NCBI RefSeq assembly: GCF_001424025.1
Contig: NZ_LMPZ01000002.1
Location: 294,714 to 358,713 of the forward strand
Origin: Brevundimonas sp. Leaf363
GTDB lineage: Bacteria; Pseudomonadota; Alphaproteobacteria; Caulobacterales; Caulobacteraceae
Direction of reading: 5' to 3'
Length of the DNA stretch: 64,000 nt
This document shows positions 17,292 to 25,891 of this stretch, in pieces. Position 1 is the stretch's first letter; every line of letters begins with the position of its first letter. Under the pieces are notes generated by a model that worked only from the letters and a program-made list of their open reading frames with translations, did not search any database and was not told the DNA's origin. The position numbers were made by a program, and so were the translations under genes.

Positions 17292-19408
17292 GCCCCGGCG
17301 CCCTGATCGCCCGCTGGACCGCGCCCGCTCGCCGGGCCGAGGCCGCCTATGACGCCCTGATCGCCCTGCCGCTGATCGTGTCAGCGACGGCCGTGGCGTG
17401 GCGGCTGGGCGGGGGCGGCGTCGCGTTGGTCGCGGCATTGGCGACCCTCGCAGCGGCGGTCGTCGTGGCGTGGCTGCGGGTGAAGCGGTTCGATCTGACC
17501 TGGCTGGTCGCGCGCCTCGATGCGCGGCGGCCGGAGCTGGAGGACAGCGCCGAACTGCTGTTCGCCTCGGCGCCGCTGGGTCCGTTGCAGTCGCTGCAGC
17601 GCGACCGGCTCATGGCGCGGCTGGATGCCGGATCGCCGGAGGCGCTGGCGCCTGAGCGCGACCGTCGCTGGGTGATCGCCGCATGGATCGCCGGGACCCT
17701 GATCGCGGTCGCCGCGGTCGCCTGGCCGCGTCCGGGCGACCTGCCCCAGACCCTGGCGCCGGTGACGGGACAGGCCGCCGCGCCTGGCGCGCCGCGTCTG
17801 GTCGCCCAGGGCCTGCGCATCCGCCCGCCCGCCTACACCGGCCTGCCCGTGCGCGATCAGGGCGAGCTGGATGCGCGCGTGCCGGAGGGGACACGGCTGG
17901 AATGGACGTTCCGCTTCTCGCCCGAGGCGACCGCGCCGCGTATCGAAGTGCTGGGCGGCGCGAGCCCGACGCTGCGCCATGAAGGCGACGTCTGGCAGGC
18001 CGAAATCGTCGCCCGACAGTCCATGCTCTACCGCGTCCAGGCCGGGCCGGACGCCGCCGTGGGGCCTCTGCGCCGCATTGACGTGACGCCCGACGCCCCG
18101 CCGCAGGTCCGCGTCCTGTCGCCCGAGAACAGCCTGACCTTCGTCATCGCCGGCCAGCGCAGCTGGACGCCGGTCTTCTCGGCGACCGACGATTATGGCG
18201 TGGCGGCCAATGCCCGCCTGCGCATCACCCTGGCCATCGGCGAGGGCGAGAACGTCACCTTCAGCGAGCGCGAGATTTCGATCACCGCGCGCGGCGCTGC
18301 GCGCGATCGTCGCTTCGCCCCGGTGCTGGACTTCGGCCAGCTTGGCTTCGCGGCCGGCGGCGATCTGGTGGTGCAGCTGGTCGTGCGCGACACCCGCTCG
18401 CCCGGTCCGCAGGAGGTGCGCGGGCCGAGCCTGATCCTGCGCTGGCCCACCGCCGATCCGCAGAGCAGCGGGCTGGAGGGCATGATCAACACCACCCTGC
18501 CGGCCTATTTCCGCAGCCAACGCCAGATCATCATCGACGCCGAAGCCCTGATCCGTCAGCAGCGCCGTCTATCCGATGCCGACTTCCTGCGCCGGTCCGA
18601 AAACCTCGGCGGCGATCAGGCCATCCTGCGCGGCCGCTACAGCCAGTTCCTGGGCGGAGAGACCGAAGGCGCGCCACAACTGCCGACCAGTGACGCCGCC
18701 GCGCCCGCCCACACGGACGACGACGGTCACGACCACGGTGCGCCCCCGCCTGCAACCGCCGGCGGGGGCTTCGGTCGGATGGAGGACGTGCTGGCCGAAT
18801 ACGGTCACGAGCACGGAGAAGCGGAGGCGTCGGGTCTGGATCCGAATACGCGCAGACTCCTGCGCCAGGCGGTCGACGCCATGTGGCTGTCCGAGCGGGA
18901 GCTGAAGACCGGCCACCCCGACCGTGCCCTGCCGCATGCCAACGAGGCGCTGGATCGGATCAAAGAGGTGCAGCAGGCGACCCGCATCTTCCTGAACCGC
19001 GTCGGGCGCGAACTGCCGCCCATCGATCCGACGCGTCGAATGACGGGCAAGCGCGAGGGCATCGACAGCCGTGACCTTCCGCTGGGCGCCGTGGAGGCCA
19101 CCGACGGCCCGGCCGTTGAGGCGTGGCGCATCCTGGAGCAGTCGCGGCCGGGGAGCGGTGAGGCGGCGGCGCTGAGTGCGCTGGAAACCTGGGTGCGAGC
19201 GAACGGCGAGCGGCTGCCCGACCCGCTGGCGATCACGGCGGCGCTGGACGCCGTGCGGCGCGATCCCGGCTGCAGCGCGTGTCGCCAGCGGCTGCGCGGC
19301 GTGCTCTGGACGGCGATGGAGCGACCTGAAGCCGAGGTGCTGCGTCGACGGACGCCGGACGCGACGGGTGCGCGCTATCTGGATCGTCTGGCCGGAGGCG
19401 GTCGATGA
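17288..19408 (+). CDS. DUF4175-like large membrane protein
   Basis: This is a 706-residue protein with two or three N-terminal hydrophobic helices (about 25-75 and 135-155) and a long exported or cytoplasmic region. It resembles DUF4175 family proteins, which follow MoxR/DUF58/BatA genes in alphaproteobacteria. Residues near 475-510 hold a His/Asp-rich stretch (HTDDDGHDHG and YGHEHGEAE) that could bind metal. The region after residue 520 is helical. I chose ATG 17288 because it overlaps the previous stop as ATGA and starts directly before the first helix; the longer frame only reads through the BatA-like gene. Confidence 0.75.
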   Translation: MSPGALIARWTAPARRAEAAYDALIALPLIVSATAVAWRLGGGGVALVAALATLAAAVVVAWLRVKRFDLTWLVARLDARRPELEDSAELLFASAPLGPLQSLQRDRLMARLDAGSPEALAPERDRRWVIAAWIAGTLIAVAAVAWPRPGDLPQTLAPVTGQAAAPGAPRLVAQGLRIRPPAYTGLPVRDQGELDARVPEGTRLEWTFRFSPEATAPRIEVLGGASPTLRHEGDVWQAEIVARQSMLYRVQAGPDAAVGPLRRIDVTPDAPPQVRVLSPENSLTFVIAGQRSWTPVFSATDDYGVAANARLRITLAIGEGENVTFSEREISITARGAARDRRFAPVLDFGQLGFAAGGDLVVQLVVRDTRSPGPQEVRGPSLILRWPTADPQSSGLEGMINTTLPAYFRSQRQIIIDAEALIRQQRRLSDADFLRRSENLGGDQAILRGRYSQFLGGETEGAPQLPTSDAAAPAHTDDDGHDHGAPPPATAGGGFGRMEDVLAEYGHEHGEAEASGLDPNTRRLLRQAVDAMWLSERELKTGHPDRALPHANEALDRIKEVQQATRIFLNRVGRELPPIDPTRRMTGKREGIDSRDLPLGAVEATDGPAVEAWRILEQSRPGSGEAAALSALETWVRANGERLPDPLAITAALDAVRRDPGCSACRQRLRGVLWTAMERPEAEVLRRRTPDATGARYLDRLAGGGR

Positions 19409-21201
19409 GCCCGGCGTGGATCCTGGCCTGCGTGCTGACGGTGGCCGTGCTGGGCGCCTGGATCAGGCTCGCCCTGTGGCGGCGCGCGGCGGCTGAGCGA
19501 CGCGGCGCGTCTTGGCGGTTCGCGGTTCTGGTGGCGCTCCAGCCGGTCTGCGCGGCTCTGCTGCTCTTCGGCATGTTCCCGCCGGATCGCCCGGCACCGG
19601 CCTCGGCGATCATGGTCGCCACGGCTGGCGCGCCGGCGTCCCTGAGCGGTGACGGCGCACGCCTCTACGCCTTGCCCGAGGCGCTGCCCATCGCCGGGGC
19701 CGAGCGTGCGCCGGACCTGGGGACCGTGCTGCGACGTCATCCCGGAGTGCGACACATCGCCGTGGTCGGCGCCGGCCTGACGGCGCGCGACCGTGAAGCC
19801 TTGGGCGACGTCGCCGTCTCCTTCCGCCCCAGCGTTGGGCCCAAGGGCCTGGTCGCTTTGAACGGGCCGGATCGTGTCGCGCCGGGCGCGGCCTTCACCG
19901 CCGGAGGACAGGTCGACGGCGTCCCGGGCGGTCGTGCCGAACTGCTCGATCCGGCGGGTCGGGTGACCGACGCGCAGCCGCTCGCGGCGGACGGCGGTTT
20001 CGCCCTGAACGGCTCCACCCGCGCCGCCGGCCTGACCGCCTTTCAGGTGCGGATCAAGGATGCGCGCGATCAGGTGGTAGAGACCGCCGCCCTGCCGGTG
20101 CGGGTCGAAGCGACGGCCAGGCCGCGCCTGCTGATCCTCGCGGCGGCGCCCAGCGCAGAGGTCAAATATCTGCGTCGCTGGGCGACCGATGCGGGCTTCG
20201 ACGTGGTTGCTCAGATCAGCATCGGGGGCGGTGTGGAAGTGGGCGATCCGCAGGCGAGAATGGACGCAGGCGCGCTGGGCCGGTTCGACGCCGCCGTCAT
20301 CGACGACCGCAGCTGGCGGGCGCTCGGCGGCGGACGCGGCGCGGTGCTGGCGGCCGTGCGCGGCGGCATGGGCCTGGTCCTGCGACCCTCCGGTCCGCTG
20401 GACGCCGGCTCGGCGGGAGACTGGCGGGCGCTCGGCTTTTCGCTGAGCGGGCAGGGCGGCCTGACGACGCTGGCGCTGCCGGCGCCACGAGCGGAGGCCG
20501 CGCAGCGCACCCGCCTGGGCGTTCCGCCCGCTGACCAGCCACTGGATGCCGGGTTCGCCGAAGCGGTGGCGCCTGACCTTCAGCGGCTGGGCCTGATCCC
20601 GGGCGGCGGCGAGACTGCGCCGTTGCTCCGAGACGCCAAGGGAACGACGCTGGCGGCCTGGCGCGCCTTTGGTCGGGGGCGGATCGCTGTCTTCACGCCG
20701 ATCGACAGCTACGCCCTGACCCTGACCGGTCGCCGCGACCTCTATGCCGAATGGTGGAGCGACCTATTGTCCACGACGGCGCGCCCCGGGCCGGCCTCCG
20801 CCGCCATGCCCGGCAAGGCGTGGGTAGGCGAACGCACCATTGTCTGCGGTTTGAAGTCCGGCGCGAAGGCCGAAAGCGCGAGCCTGATCGTCGATCCCGC
20901 GGGGTGCGCGGCCTTCTGGCCCGCGCGTGCTGGCTGGATGGCCATCGAAGCCGGGAACGGCGCGATGACGCCGCTGTTCGTCCACAGCGCCGACAGCTTG
21001 AGCGCACTGCGCACGAGACGCGATCGTGACGCTACCCTGATGCTGCCCAAGACCGCGCCCGGCGCACCGCCGGCCGAGCGCGCGCCCGGCTCTTCCTGGC
21101 CCTGGCTTGCGGCGTGGTTTGTCGCGAGCGTCGCGATGTGGGCCCTGGAGCGCTCGCGCCTTGGTCGCCGCCGCGACACCGCGCCACCACCACTTGTCTG
21201 A
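19405..21201 (+). CDS. Membrane protein of unknown function, last gene of the MoxR cluster
   Basis: This 598-residue protein has an N-terminal helix pair (about 5-60), a long Ala/Gly-rich soluble region and a single C-terminal helix (WPWLAAWFVASVAMWAL, about 560-580) followed by a basic tail. A Rossmann-like pattern appears in the middle (RLLILAAAPSAEVKYLRRW, then DAAVIDDRSWRALGGG), which recalls glutamine-amidotransferase-like domains of BatA-type proteins, but no catalytic triad is visible. ATGA overlaps join it to the DUF4175-like gene. I do not recognise a named family. Its place suggests it is part of the same membrane complex. Confidence 0.7.
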   Translation: MSPAWILACVLTVAVLGAWIRLALWRRAAAERRGASWRFAVLVALQPVCAALLLFGMFPPDRPAPASAIMVATAGAPASLSGDGARLYALPEALPIAGAERAPDLGTVLRRHPGVRHIAVVGAGLTARDREALGDVAVSFRPSVGPKGLVALNGPDRVAPGAAFTAGGQVDGVPGGRAELLDPAGRVTDAQPLAADGGFALNGSTRAAGLTAFQVRIKDARDQVVETAALPVRVEATARPRLLILAAAPSAEVKYLRRWATDAGFDVVAQISIGGGVEVGDPQARMDAGALGRFDAAVIDDRSWRALGGGRGAVLAAVRGGMGLVLRPSGPLDAGSAGDWRALGFSLSGQGGLTTLALPAPRAEAAQRTRLGVPPADQPLDAGFAEAVAPDLQRLGLIPGGGETAPLLRDAKGTTLAAWRAFGRGRIAVFTPIDSYALTLTGRRDLYAEWWSDLLSTTARPGPASAAMPGKAWVGERTIVCGLKSGAKAESASLIVDPAGCAAFWPARAGWMAIEAGNGAMTPLFVHSADSLSALRTRRDRDATLMLPKTAPGAPPAERAPGSSWPWLAAWFVASVAMWALERSRLGRRRDTAPPPLV

Positions 21202-21255
21202 CCATTCGCCGAACGGTAAGCCTTTGACGCTGCGGCAGAGGGCTCCATCGGCGCG

Positions 21256-22509
21256 ATGTCATCACCACCGAACGACGCCATTCCCTTAACGCCGACGGAC
21301 AGCGTCACCGCGCGCTTTGTGGGCGGCTATACGCTCGCGCAGATCGGCGCCTTCATCGGCTTCGTGCCGCTGCTCAACGTCCTGCTGCCCATCAAGGCGG
21401 CCCAGATCGACAGCGAGATCGCGTCGCTGGTCCTCAGTCAGGCAGCCATGTGGGGGGCCGCGGCGGCGGGGCTTTCGCATCTGATCACCGGCCTGCTGAG
21501 TGACAGCACACGCTCGCGATGGGGCCGCCGCCGGCCGTGGATCCTGGTCGGCGGCGTCCTGACAACGCTGTCCTACGTCGGCGTCTACTGGGCCGACACG
21601 CCGGGACGCTTGATCGCGGCCATCGTCGCCTTCCAGGTCGCTTTCAACGTCATGTTCGCGCCCTTGGTGACCGTCTACGCCGATCGCGTGCCGGATCGGC
21701 AGAAGGGCGTGGTGTCGGCCTTTTTGGGTGTCGCCTATCCGATCGCAAACCTGTTCGCGGCACTGGTCATCGCTGTGGCGCTGAGCGGCGCGGCCGAACG
21801 CTACTGGGTGGTGGGGCTGACGGTCGCCGTCCTGACCGCCCCCTTCGCAATCTTCGGTCTGCGCGAGACGGCCGCCCCCGCGCCGCGCCCGCCGATCCGG
21901 CTGAGCCGCTCGTTCAGCGCCTTGGCCGACCGCGATTTCCGGATCGTCTTCGGCTCGCGCGTGTTGGTCCAGACCGCGATGGCGCTGAACAATCTCTACC
22001 TGCTGTTCTATCTTCAGCAGGACGCCGATGTGGCCAGCCGACTGCCGTCGATGCGGCCGGAGGCGGTGATGGGGCTGCTGATCGCGGGCGCCACGGCGAC
22101 GGGTCTGACCTGCGGCTTCATCGGCGGTGTCTGGTCGGACAGGGTCGGCAACCGCAGGCTTTTCGTCGCCGTGGGCGCGGTGGGACTGGCGGTGGGCGCG
22201 GCCGTGATGGCGATAACGCCGGCCTGGCCCGGGCCGCTGGTCGGCCAGTTGATTTACGGACTGGGGTCGGGCCTGTTCGCCACGACCGACAATGCGCTGG
22301 TCGCCCAGGCGCTGCCCAAGCGCGAGAACATTGGTCGGGATCTCGGCATCATGAACATCGCCATCACCGTGCCCCAGATTCTGGCGCCGGCGCTGGGGAT
22401 ATTGCTGATCACCACGCTGGACTGGAGCCTGTCGGCCTTGTTCGGCGTGGCGGCGGTCTCGGCCCTGGCGGGCGGACTGGTCGTCCTGGCGGCGCGGCGG
22501 TCGCTCTAG
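21256..22509 (+). CDS. MFS sugar transporter (GPH/SLC45-like)
   Basis: This 417-residue permease has about twelve hydrophobic helices. The loop GLLSDSTRSRWGRRRPWILVGG between helices two and three is the typical GPH/SLC45-type motif, and FAPLVTVYADRVPDRQKGVVS follows. Transporters of this type sit in carbohydrate-uptake loci of Caulobacterales and move mono- or disaccharides across the inner membrane. It converges on the halogenase-like gene, and the two stops share CTAG at 22506-22509. It most likely serves the TonB/SapC locus behind it (inference). The ribosome site is poor (GAGGGC). Confidence 0.82.
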   Translation: MSSPPNDAIPLTPTDSVTARFVGGYTLAQIGAFIGFVPLLNVLLPIKAAQIDSEIASLVLSQAAMWGAAAAGLSHLITGLLSDSTRSRWGRRRPWILVGGVLTTLSYVGVYWADTPGRLIAAIVAFQVAFNVMFAPLVTVYADRVPDRQKGVVSAFLGVAYPIANLFAALVIAVALSGAAERYWVVGLTVAVLTAPFAIFGLRETAAPAPRPPIRLSRSFSALADRDFRIVFGSRVLVQTAMALNNLYLLFYLQQDADVASRLPSMRPEAVMGLLIAGATATGLTCGFIGGVWSDRVGNRRLFVAVGAVGLAVGAAVMAITPAWPGPLVGQLIYGLGSGLFATTDNALVAQALPKRENIGRDLGIMNIAITVPQILAPALGILLITTLDWSLSALFGVAAVSALAGGLVVLAARRSL

Positions 22510-23993
22510 GCGACCGCTTCCGCACAATAGCTGTCCACGAACGCCTGATGGGTGGGCAGCCGATCCACGGCGCGATCGATGTTGCTCTTCAGGTCGGCGA
22601 GCGCGCCGGCCAACTGATCGGTCGGCATCATGCGCGCCATGGCGTGGTGGGCGCGCGGCGTCAGATTCTGGCCCAGCATGACCTGCATCCATGACCCGAC
22701 GCGGAACAGTTCGTCCGGCGCCTGATAGGCCTGGGCCTGCTCGCCGAAGAGGGCCAGGCGGTCCTTGAGCGTCTGGGGCACGTCATTCTCGCGATGCGCT
22801 TTCCAGAACGGCTCGTCGCGCTGGTTCAGGTGATAGTGCAGGACGATGAAGTCGCGGATCCGCTCCATCTCCTCGCGCGACTGGGCATTGAAGCGGTCGA
22901 CCACGGCCGGGCTGATGCCGTCGAAGGGGAAGGCCTGAACCAGCCGCGCAAGGCCGGTCATGATCAGGTGGATGCTGGTCGATTCCAGCGGTTCGACGAA
23001 GCCTGCCGCGAGGCTGAGGGCGATGCAGTTGCCCTCCCACGTCTTCAACCGGCGACCGGTGCGGAAGCGAATCAGGCCCGGCTCGATCAGGCGCTCTCCG
23101 TCGATGGACGACAGCAGGCGCGCCTGGGCCTCGTCGTCCGACAGATGGTCCGAGGCGTAGACCAGGCCGTTGCCGACCCGGTGCTGCAACGGGATCTTCC
23201 AGCGCCAGCCGGCGTCATGGGCGATGGCGCGTGTGTAGGGCGCGGCCGGCTCGGTGGAGACGGTCTGCACCGCCAGCGCCCGGTTGGTCGGCAACCAGTG
23301 ACCCCAGTCCTCGAAGCCGACACCCATCGCATCGCCGATCAAGAGACCCCGGAACCCCGTGCAATCGAGGAAGACATCGCCCTCGACGCGCCGTCCGCCG
23401 TCCAGCGCCAGCGCCGTGATGACGCCGCTGCCGGCGTCGCGCTCCACCGTCTCGATCTTGCCCTCGACACGCGTCAGACCGGCCGCCTCCGAATGGGCGC
23501 GCAGGAAGCGGGCGTAGCGGCCGGCGTCCAGGTGGTAGGCGTAGTTCAGGCGCCCATCGCCGCCGGCCGCGAACTTGCCTGCGTCGGCCGCCTGATGCTC
23601 GAAACAATAGTCGCCCAGCGCACCGGCCACGCCGCGATCGCGCGCCTCGAGCCAGAAATGCTGGAAGTCTCCCATCCAGGTCGATTTTCCGACGTCGCCG
23701 AACGAGTGGATGTAGCGATCGCCCGTGCGGCCCCAGCCCTCGAAGCTGATGCCCAGCTTGAAGGTGGCGCCCGTCGCGGTCATGAAGCCGCGCTCTTCGA
23801 CGCCGATCAGGGCGTGAAAGCGCGTCACCGTAGGAATGGTGGATTCGCCCACGCCCACCGTGCCGATCTGTTCGGACTCGACCAGGGTCACGTCCAGCAG
23901 CGGGCCTAGCTGGCGGGTCAGCAGCGCCGCCGCCAGCCATCCGGCCGTCCCGCCGCCGGCGATCACCACGCGCGTTCGTTTCGGCTGGGTCAT
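22506..23993 (-). CDS. Flavin-dependent tryptophan halogenase family protein
   Basis: This 495-residue FAD protein has the GGGTAGWLAA nucleotide-binding motif at residues 12-21 and the halogenase WxWxIP motif at 263-268 (WRWKIP). The catalytic lysine of PrnA/RebH is conserved exactly as K79 (TFKLGIS), and the glutamate-serine pair is E337-S338 in FVEPLESTS. By residue content it could therefore halogenate. However, members next to SapC, cupin and TonB receptor genes in Caulobacter and Xanthomonas relatives are found in carbohydrate-uptake loci, and their substrate is unknown. It overlaps the cupin gene stop as ATGA and is the last gene of the minus-strand operon. Confidence 0.9.
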   Translation of the reverse strand: MTQPKRTRVVIAGGGTAGWLAAALLTRQLGPLLDVTLVESEQIGTVGVGESTIPTVTRFHALIGVEERGFMTATGATFKLGISFEGWGRTGDRYIHSFGDVGKSTWMGDFQHFWLEARDRGVAGALGDYCFEHQAADAGKFAAGGDGRLNYAYHLDAGRYARFLRAHSEAAGLTRVEGKIETVERDAGSGVITALALDGGRRVEGDVFLDCTGFRGLLIGDAMGVGFEDWGHWLPTNRALAVQTVSTEPAAPYTRAIAHDAGWRWKIPLQHRVGNGLVYASDHLSDDEAQARLLSSIDGERLIEPGLIRFRTGRRLKTWEGNCIALSLAAGFVEPLESTSIHLIMTGLARLVQAFPFDGISPAVVDRFNAQSREEMERIRDFIVLHYHLNQRDEPFWKAHRENDVPQTLKDRLALFGEQAQAYQAPDELFRVGSWMQVMLGQNLTPRAHHAMARMMPTDQLAGALADLKSNIDRAVDRLPTHQAFVDSYCAEAVA

Positions 23994-25048
23994 CGGTTCA
24001 GCTTCTGCTGGATGCGCGCGCGCAAGCGGCGTGCGGCCAGGGCGTCCAGCGGCGCCAGATCGCCGCGCGCGGCTTCTGGAATATGGGCGGTGGCGCGGTC
24101 AGGCGCGCCGAACAAATAGTAGTCGAACAGCGCGCGCCAGGCCTGCTTTTCGGCGTCAGGCCGATCGCGCAGGCTCAGCAGCCCGTGCAGCAGGGTTGTC
24201 ATCGGCGTGTCCATGAAGGCCGGCGATCGGTTCCACCAGACGTTGATCATGGCGTTGAAGGGCTCCAGCGCCTCGACGTTGTGCCACCACAGGGCCGGGT
24301 AGAAGAGGACGTCGCCGGGCTCCAGCTCGGCCACCTGGCCCGCCTCGGCGGCCAGGGCGTAGCGGGGATAGCGCACCAGATCGGGCGCGGACGGGTCGAC
24401 CAGACTGACAACCTGCCCGCCGGGCGTCGGCTCCAGCGGGCCAGGGTACAGGTTCTGGACCTGCTCCGGCGGGAACAGGGTGAAACGGCGCCGCCCGACC
24501 AGCGAACAGGCCAGATTGTTGGACATGTCGAAATGGGTCGCCGCCGTCGTGCGGTTGCCCAGCCAGATGCTGACCAGCGGCGGCGCGGCTCCCGGCGCGG
24601 GCGGCGGCAGGCTCAGCGAATTCTCGGCGCGCAGGCCGGGCAAATACCCGTCCAGATCCGTGGACCCGATATAGAAGGATGGCGGGTTGGGATCGTCCAG
24701 GTGATCGGCCACGGCGTCGAGATATCGTCTCAGCGAGACCGGTCGACCCTCGAAGTTCAGGCCGGTCATGGCGTCGTCGTAGAAATACCGGCCGCCGATG
24801 CCCGGTGCGCCGGTGTAGCCGACCACCGGCCGCCCGGCGTCGAACTGCTTCAGATAGTCGATGGCCGCCTTAGGGCCCTTCCGGCCGGCGGCGGCCAGCG
24901 CCCAGCCGCTCGCCAGACCGCGAAAGATCACCGGCTCCTGCGCAGCCAACAGGTCGTCCAGCGGCAGGGGACCAGAGGGCGCCTCGACCACGCGCGTGCG
25001 CCGCGTGACGACGCCCACGTCTGTGGTCTGGGCCGCGGCGGCTGTCAC
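23990..25048 (-). CDS. Cupin-like (JmjC/Pass1-type) protein
   Basis: This 352-residue protein carries a cupin_8/JmjC barrel. The iron-binding HxD...H set is likely THFDMSNNLACSLVGRRRF plus the later PALWWHNVEAL. The segment GDVLFYPALWWHNVE is typical of the family. It starts at GTG 25048, which overlaps the SapC stop as GTGA; the much longer open frame upstream only mirrors SapC. Such proteins may be 2-oxoglutarate oxygenases, and in Caulobacterales and xanthomonads they travel with SapC and halogenase-like genes next to TonB receptors. The substrate is unknown. The stop overlaps the halogenase ATG. Confidence 0.85.
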   Translation of the reverse strand: MTAAAAQTTDVGVVTRRTRVVEAPSGPLPLDDLLAAQEPVIFRGLASGWALAAAGRKGPKAAIDYLKQFDAGRPVVGYTGAPGIGGRYFYDDAMTGLNFEGRPVSLRRYLDAVADHLDDPNPPSFYIGSTDLDGYLPGLRAENSLSLPPPAPGAAPPLVSIWLGNRTTAATHFDMSNNLACSLVGRRRFTLFPPEQVQNLYPGPLEPTPGGQVVSLVDPSAPDLVRYPRYALAAEAGQVAELEPGDVLFYPALWWHNVEALEPFNAMINVWWNRSPAFMDTPMTTLLHGLLSLRDRPDAEKQAWRALFDYYLFGAPDRATAHIPEAARGDLAPLDALAARRLRARIQQKLNR

Positions 25049-25764
25049 GCCCAGCCTTCGCGCGTGTTCTTCAGCCGCACCAGCAGGTCGATGTTCGAGA
25101 TCGACGTCGCGGCCAGGATCGCCAGTGTCAGCCAGCCCTTCTGATGCAGCGACTGCAGCGTATCGCCGCTCAACGCCGCAAGCTTGTCGCGCGAAACGGC
25201 CAGGAACTGGTCGATATCGTAGCGCCGACCGTCGCCGACCGTCACGTCGATGGCGACGCCGTCCAGCAGACCTGCGTCGACCCAGGCCCCGATCATCGGA
25301 TCGACCAGGCGAATGCCGTCGTAAAGCGCCGACAGAGTGTTCGAGGCGCCGTCCAGATAGGGTGTCGATCCGCCGTGCGGCAGGAAGACGGGCTCGCCCG
25401 CCTTCGTGATGCGGGCGTGGTCCAGGTCGACGTTGATCTTGGCGTCGCGCGGATCGGGCGCGTCGGGGCCCGGCAGATTGATTGAGAAGGGGCCGCGCCG
25501 ATGCGCCATCGGCACATAGCGGGCCCGCCATTCGTCACCGACCAGGAACAGGTTCTCGTCGCGGTCCAGCCCCAGCAAGGCGACGGGGTCGATCTTGCCG
25601 TCAGGCGTCTGCTTGAACAGGATCGGATATTCGCGGGCGACGGCCTCGAACTCGTTGGGGAAGACGCGGGTCACATTGACGGCGTCGCCGTATGCCGCGC
25701 CATAGCCCTGGGCCACCCGAAGATCGGCGTGGTCCACGTTGTTCAGCATTACGATATTCGTCAC
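25045..25764 (-). CDS. SapC family protein
   Basis: This 239-residue protein matches the SapC family end to end: MLNNVDHADLRV, an FPNEFEAVAREYPILFKQ block, LLGLDRDENLFLV, WRARYVPMAHRRGPFSI and a C-terminal PFLAVSRDKL-like region (IDQFLAVSRDKLAAL). SapC is named from the Campylobacter S-layer secretion locus, but in alpha- and gammaproteobacteria it accompanies TonB receptors and its role is unproven. It has no signal peptide. It lies 127 bp downstream of the TonB receptor, separated by a strong terminator hairpin. GTGA overlap couples it to the cupin gene. Confidence 0.9.
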   Translation of the reverse strand: MTNIVMLNNVDHADLRVAQGYGAAYGDAVNVTRVFPNEFEAVAREYPILFKQTPDGKIDPVALLGLDRDENLFLVGDEWRARYVPMAHRRGPFSINLPGPDAPDPRDAKINVDLDHARITKAGEPVFLPHGGSTPYLDGASNTLSALYDGIRLVDPMIGAWVDAGLLDGVAIDVTVGDGRRYDIDQFLAVSRDKLAALSGDTLQSLHQKGWLTLAILAATSISNIDLLVRLKNTREGWA

Positions 25765-25833
25765 TCGGAGCCTCGGCGTGTTGGCGACGGGACCGACGCG
25801 GCGAGTCCCACGATGTCACCATATCATCTGAGC

Positions 25834-25869
25834 AAAAAAGCACAGGGCCGCCGCGACGCGACGGCCCTG
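25834..25869 (-). terminator. Rho-independent terminator between TonB receptor and sapC
   Basis: On the minus strand the stem CAGGGCCG / CGGCCCTG (25869-25862 and 25850-25843) is followed by TGCTTTTTTG, with six T at 25839-25834. It sits 23 bp after the receptor stop and should end or reduce receptor transcripts before sapC. Confidence 0.8.
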
Positions 25870-25891
25870 CTTTCTTCGGTGGTCTTCGCGA

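Noticed and set aside
22506..23993. A halogenated natural-product gene cluster
   Set aside because: No NRPS, PKS or other scaffold enzyme is near. The gene is coupled to SapC, a cupin and a TonB receptor, the known sugar-uptake arrangement.
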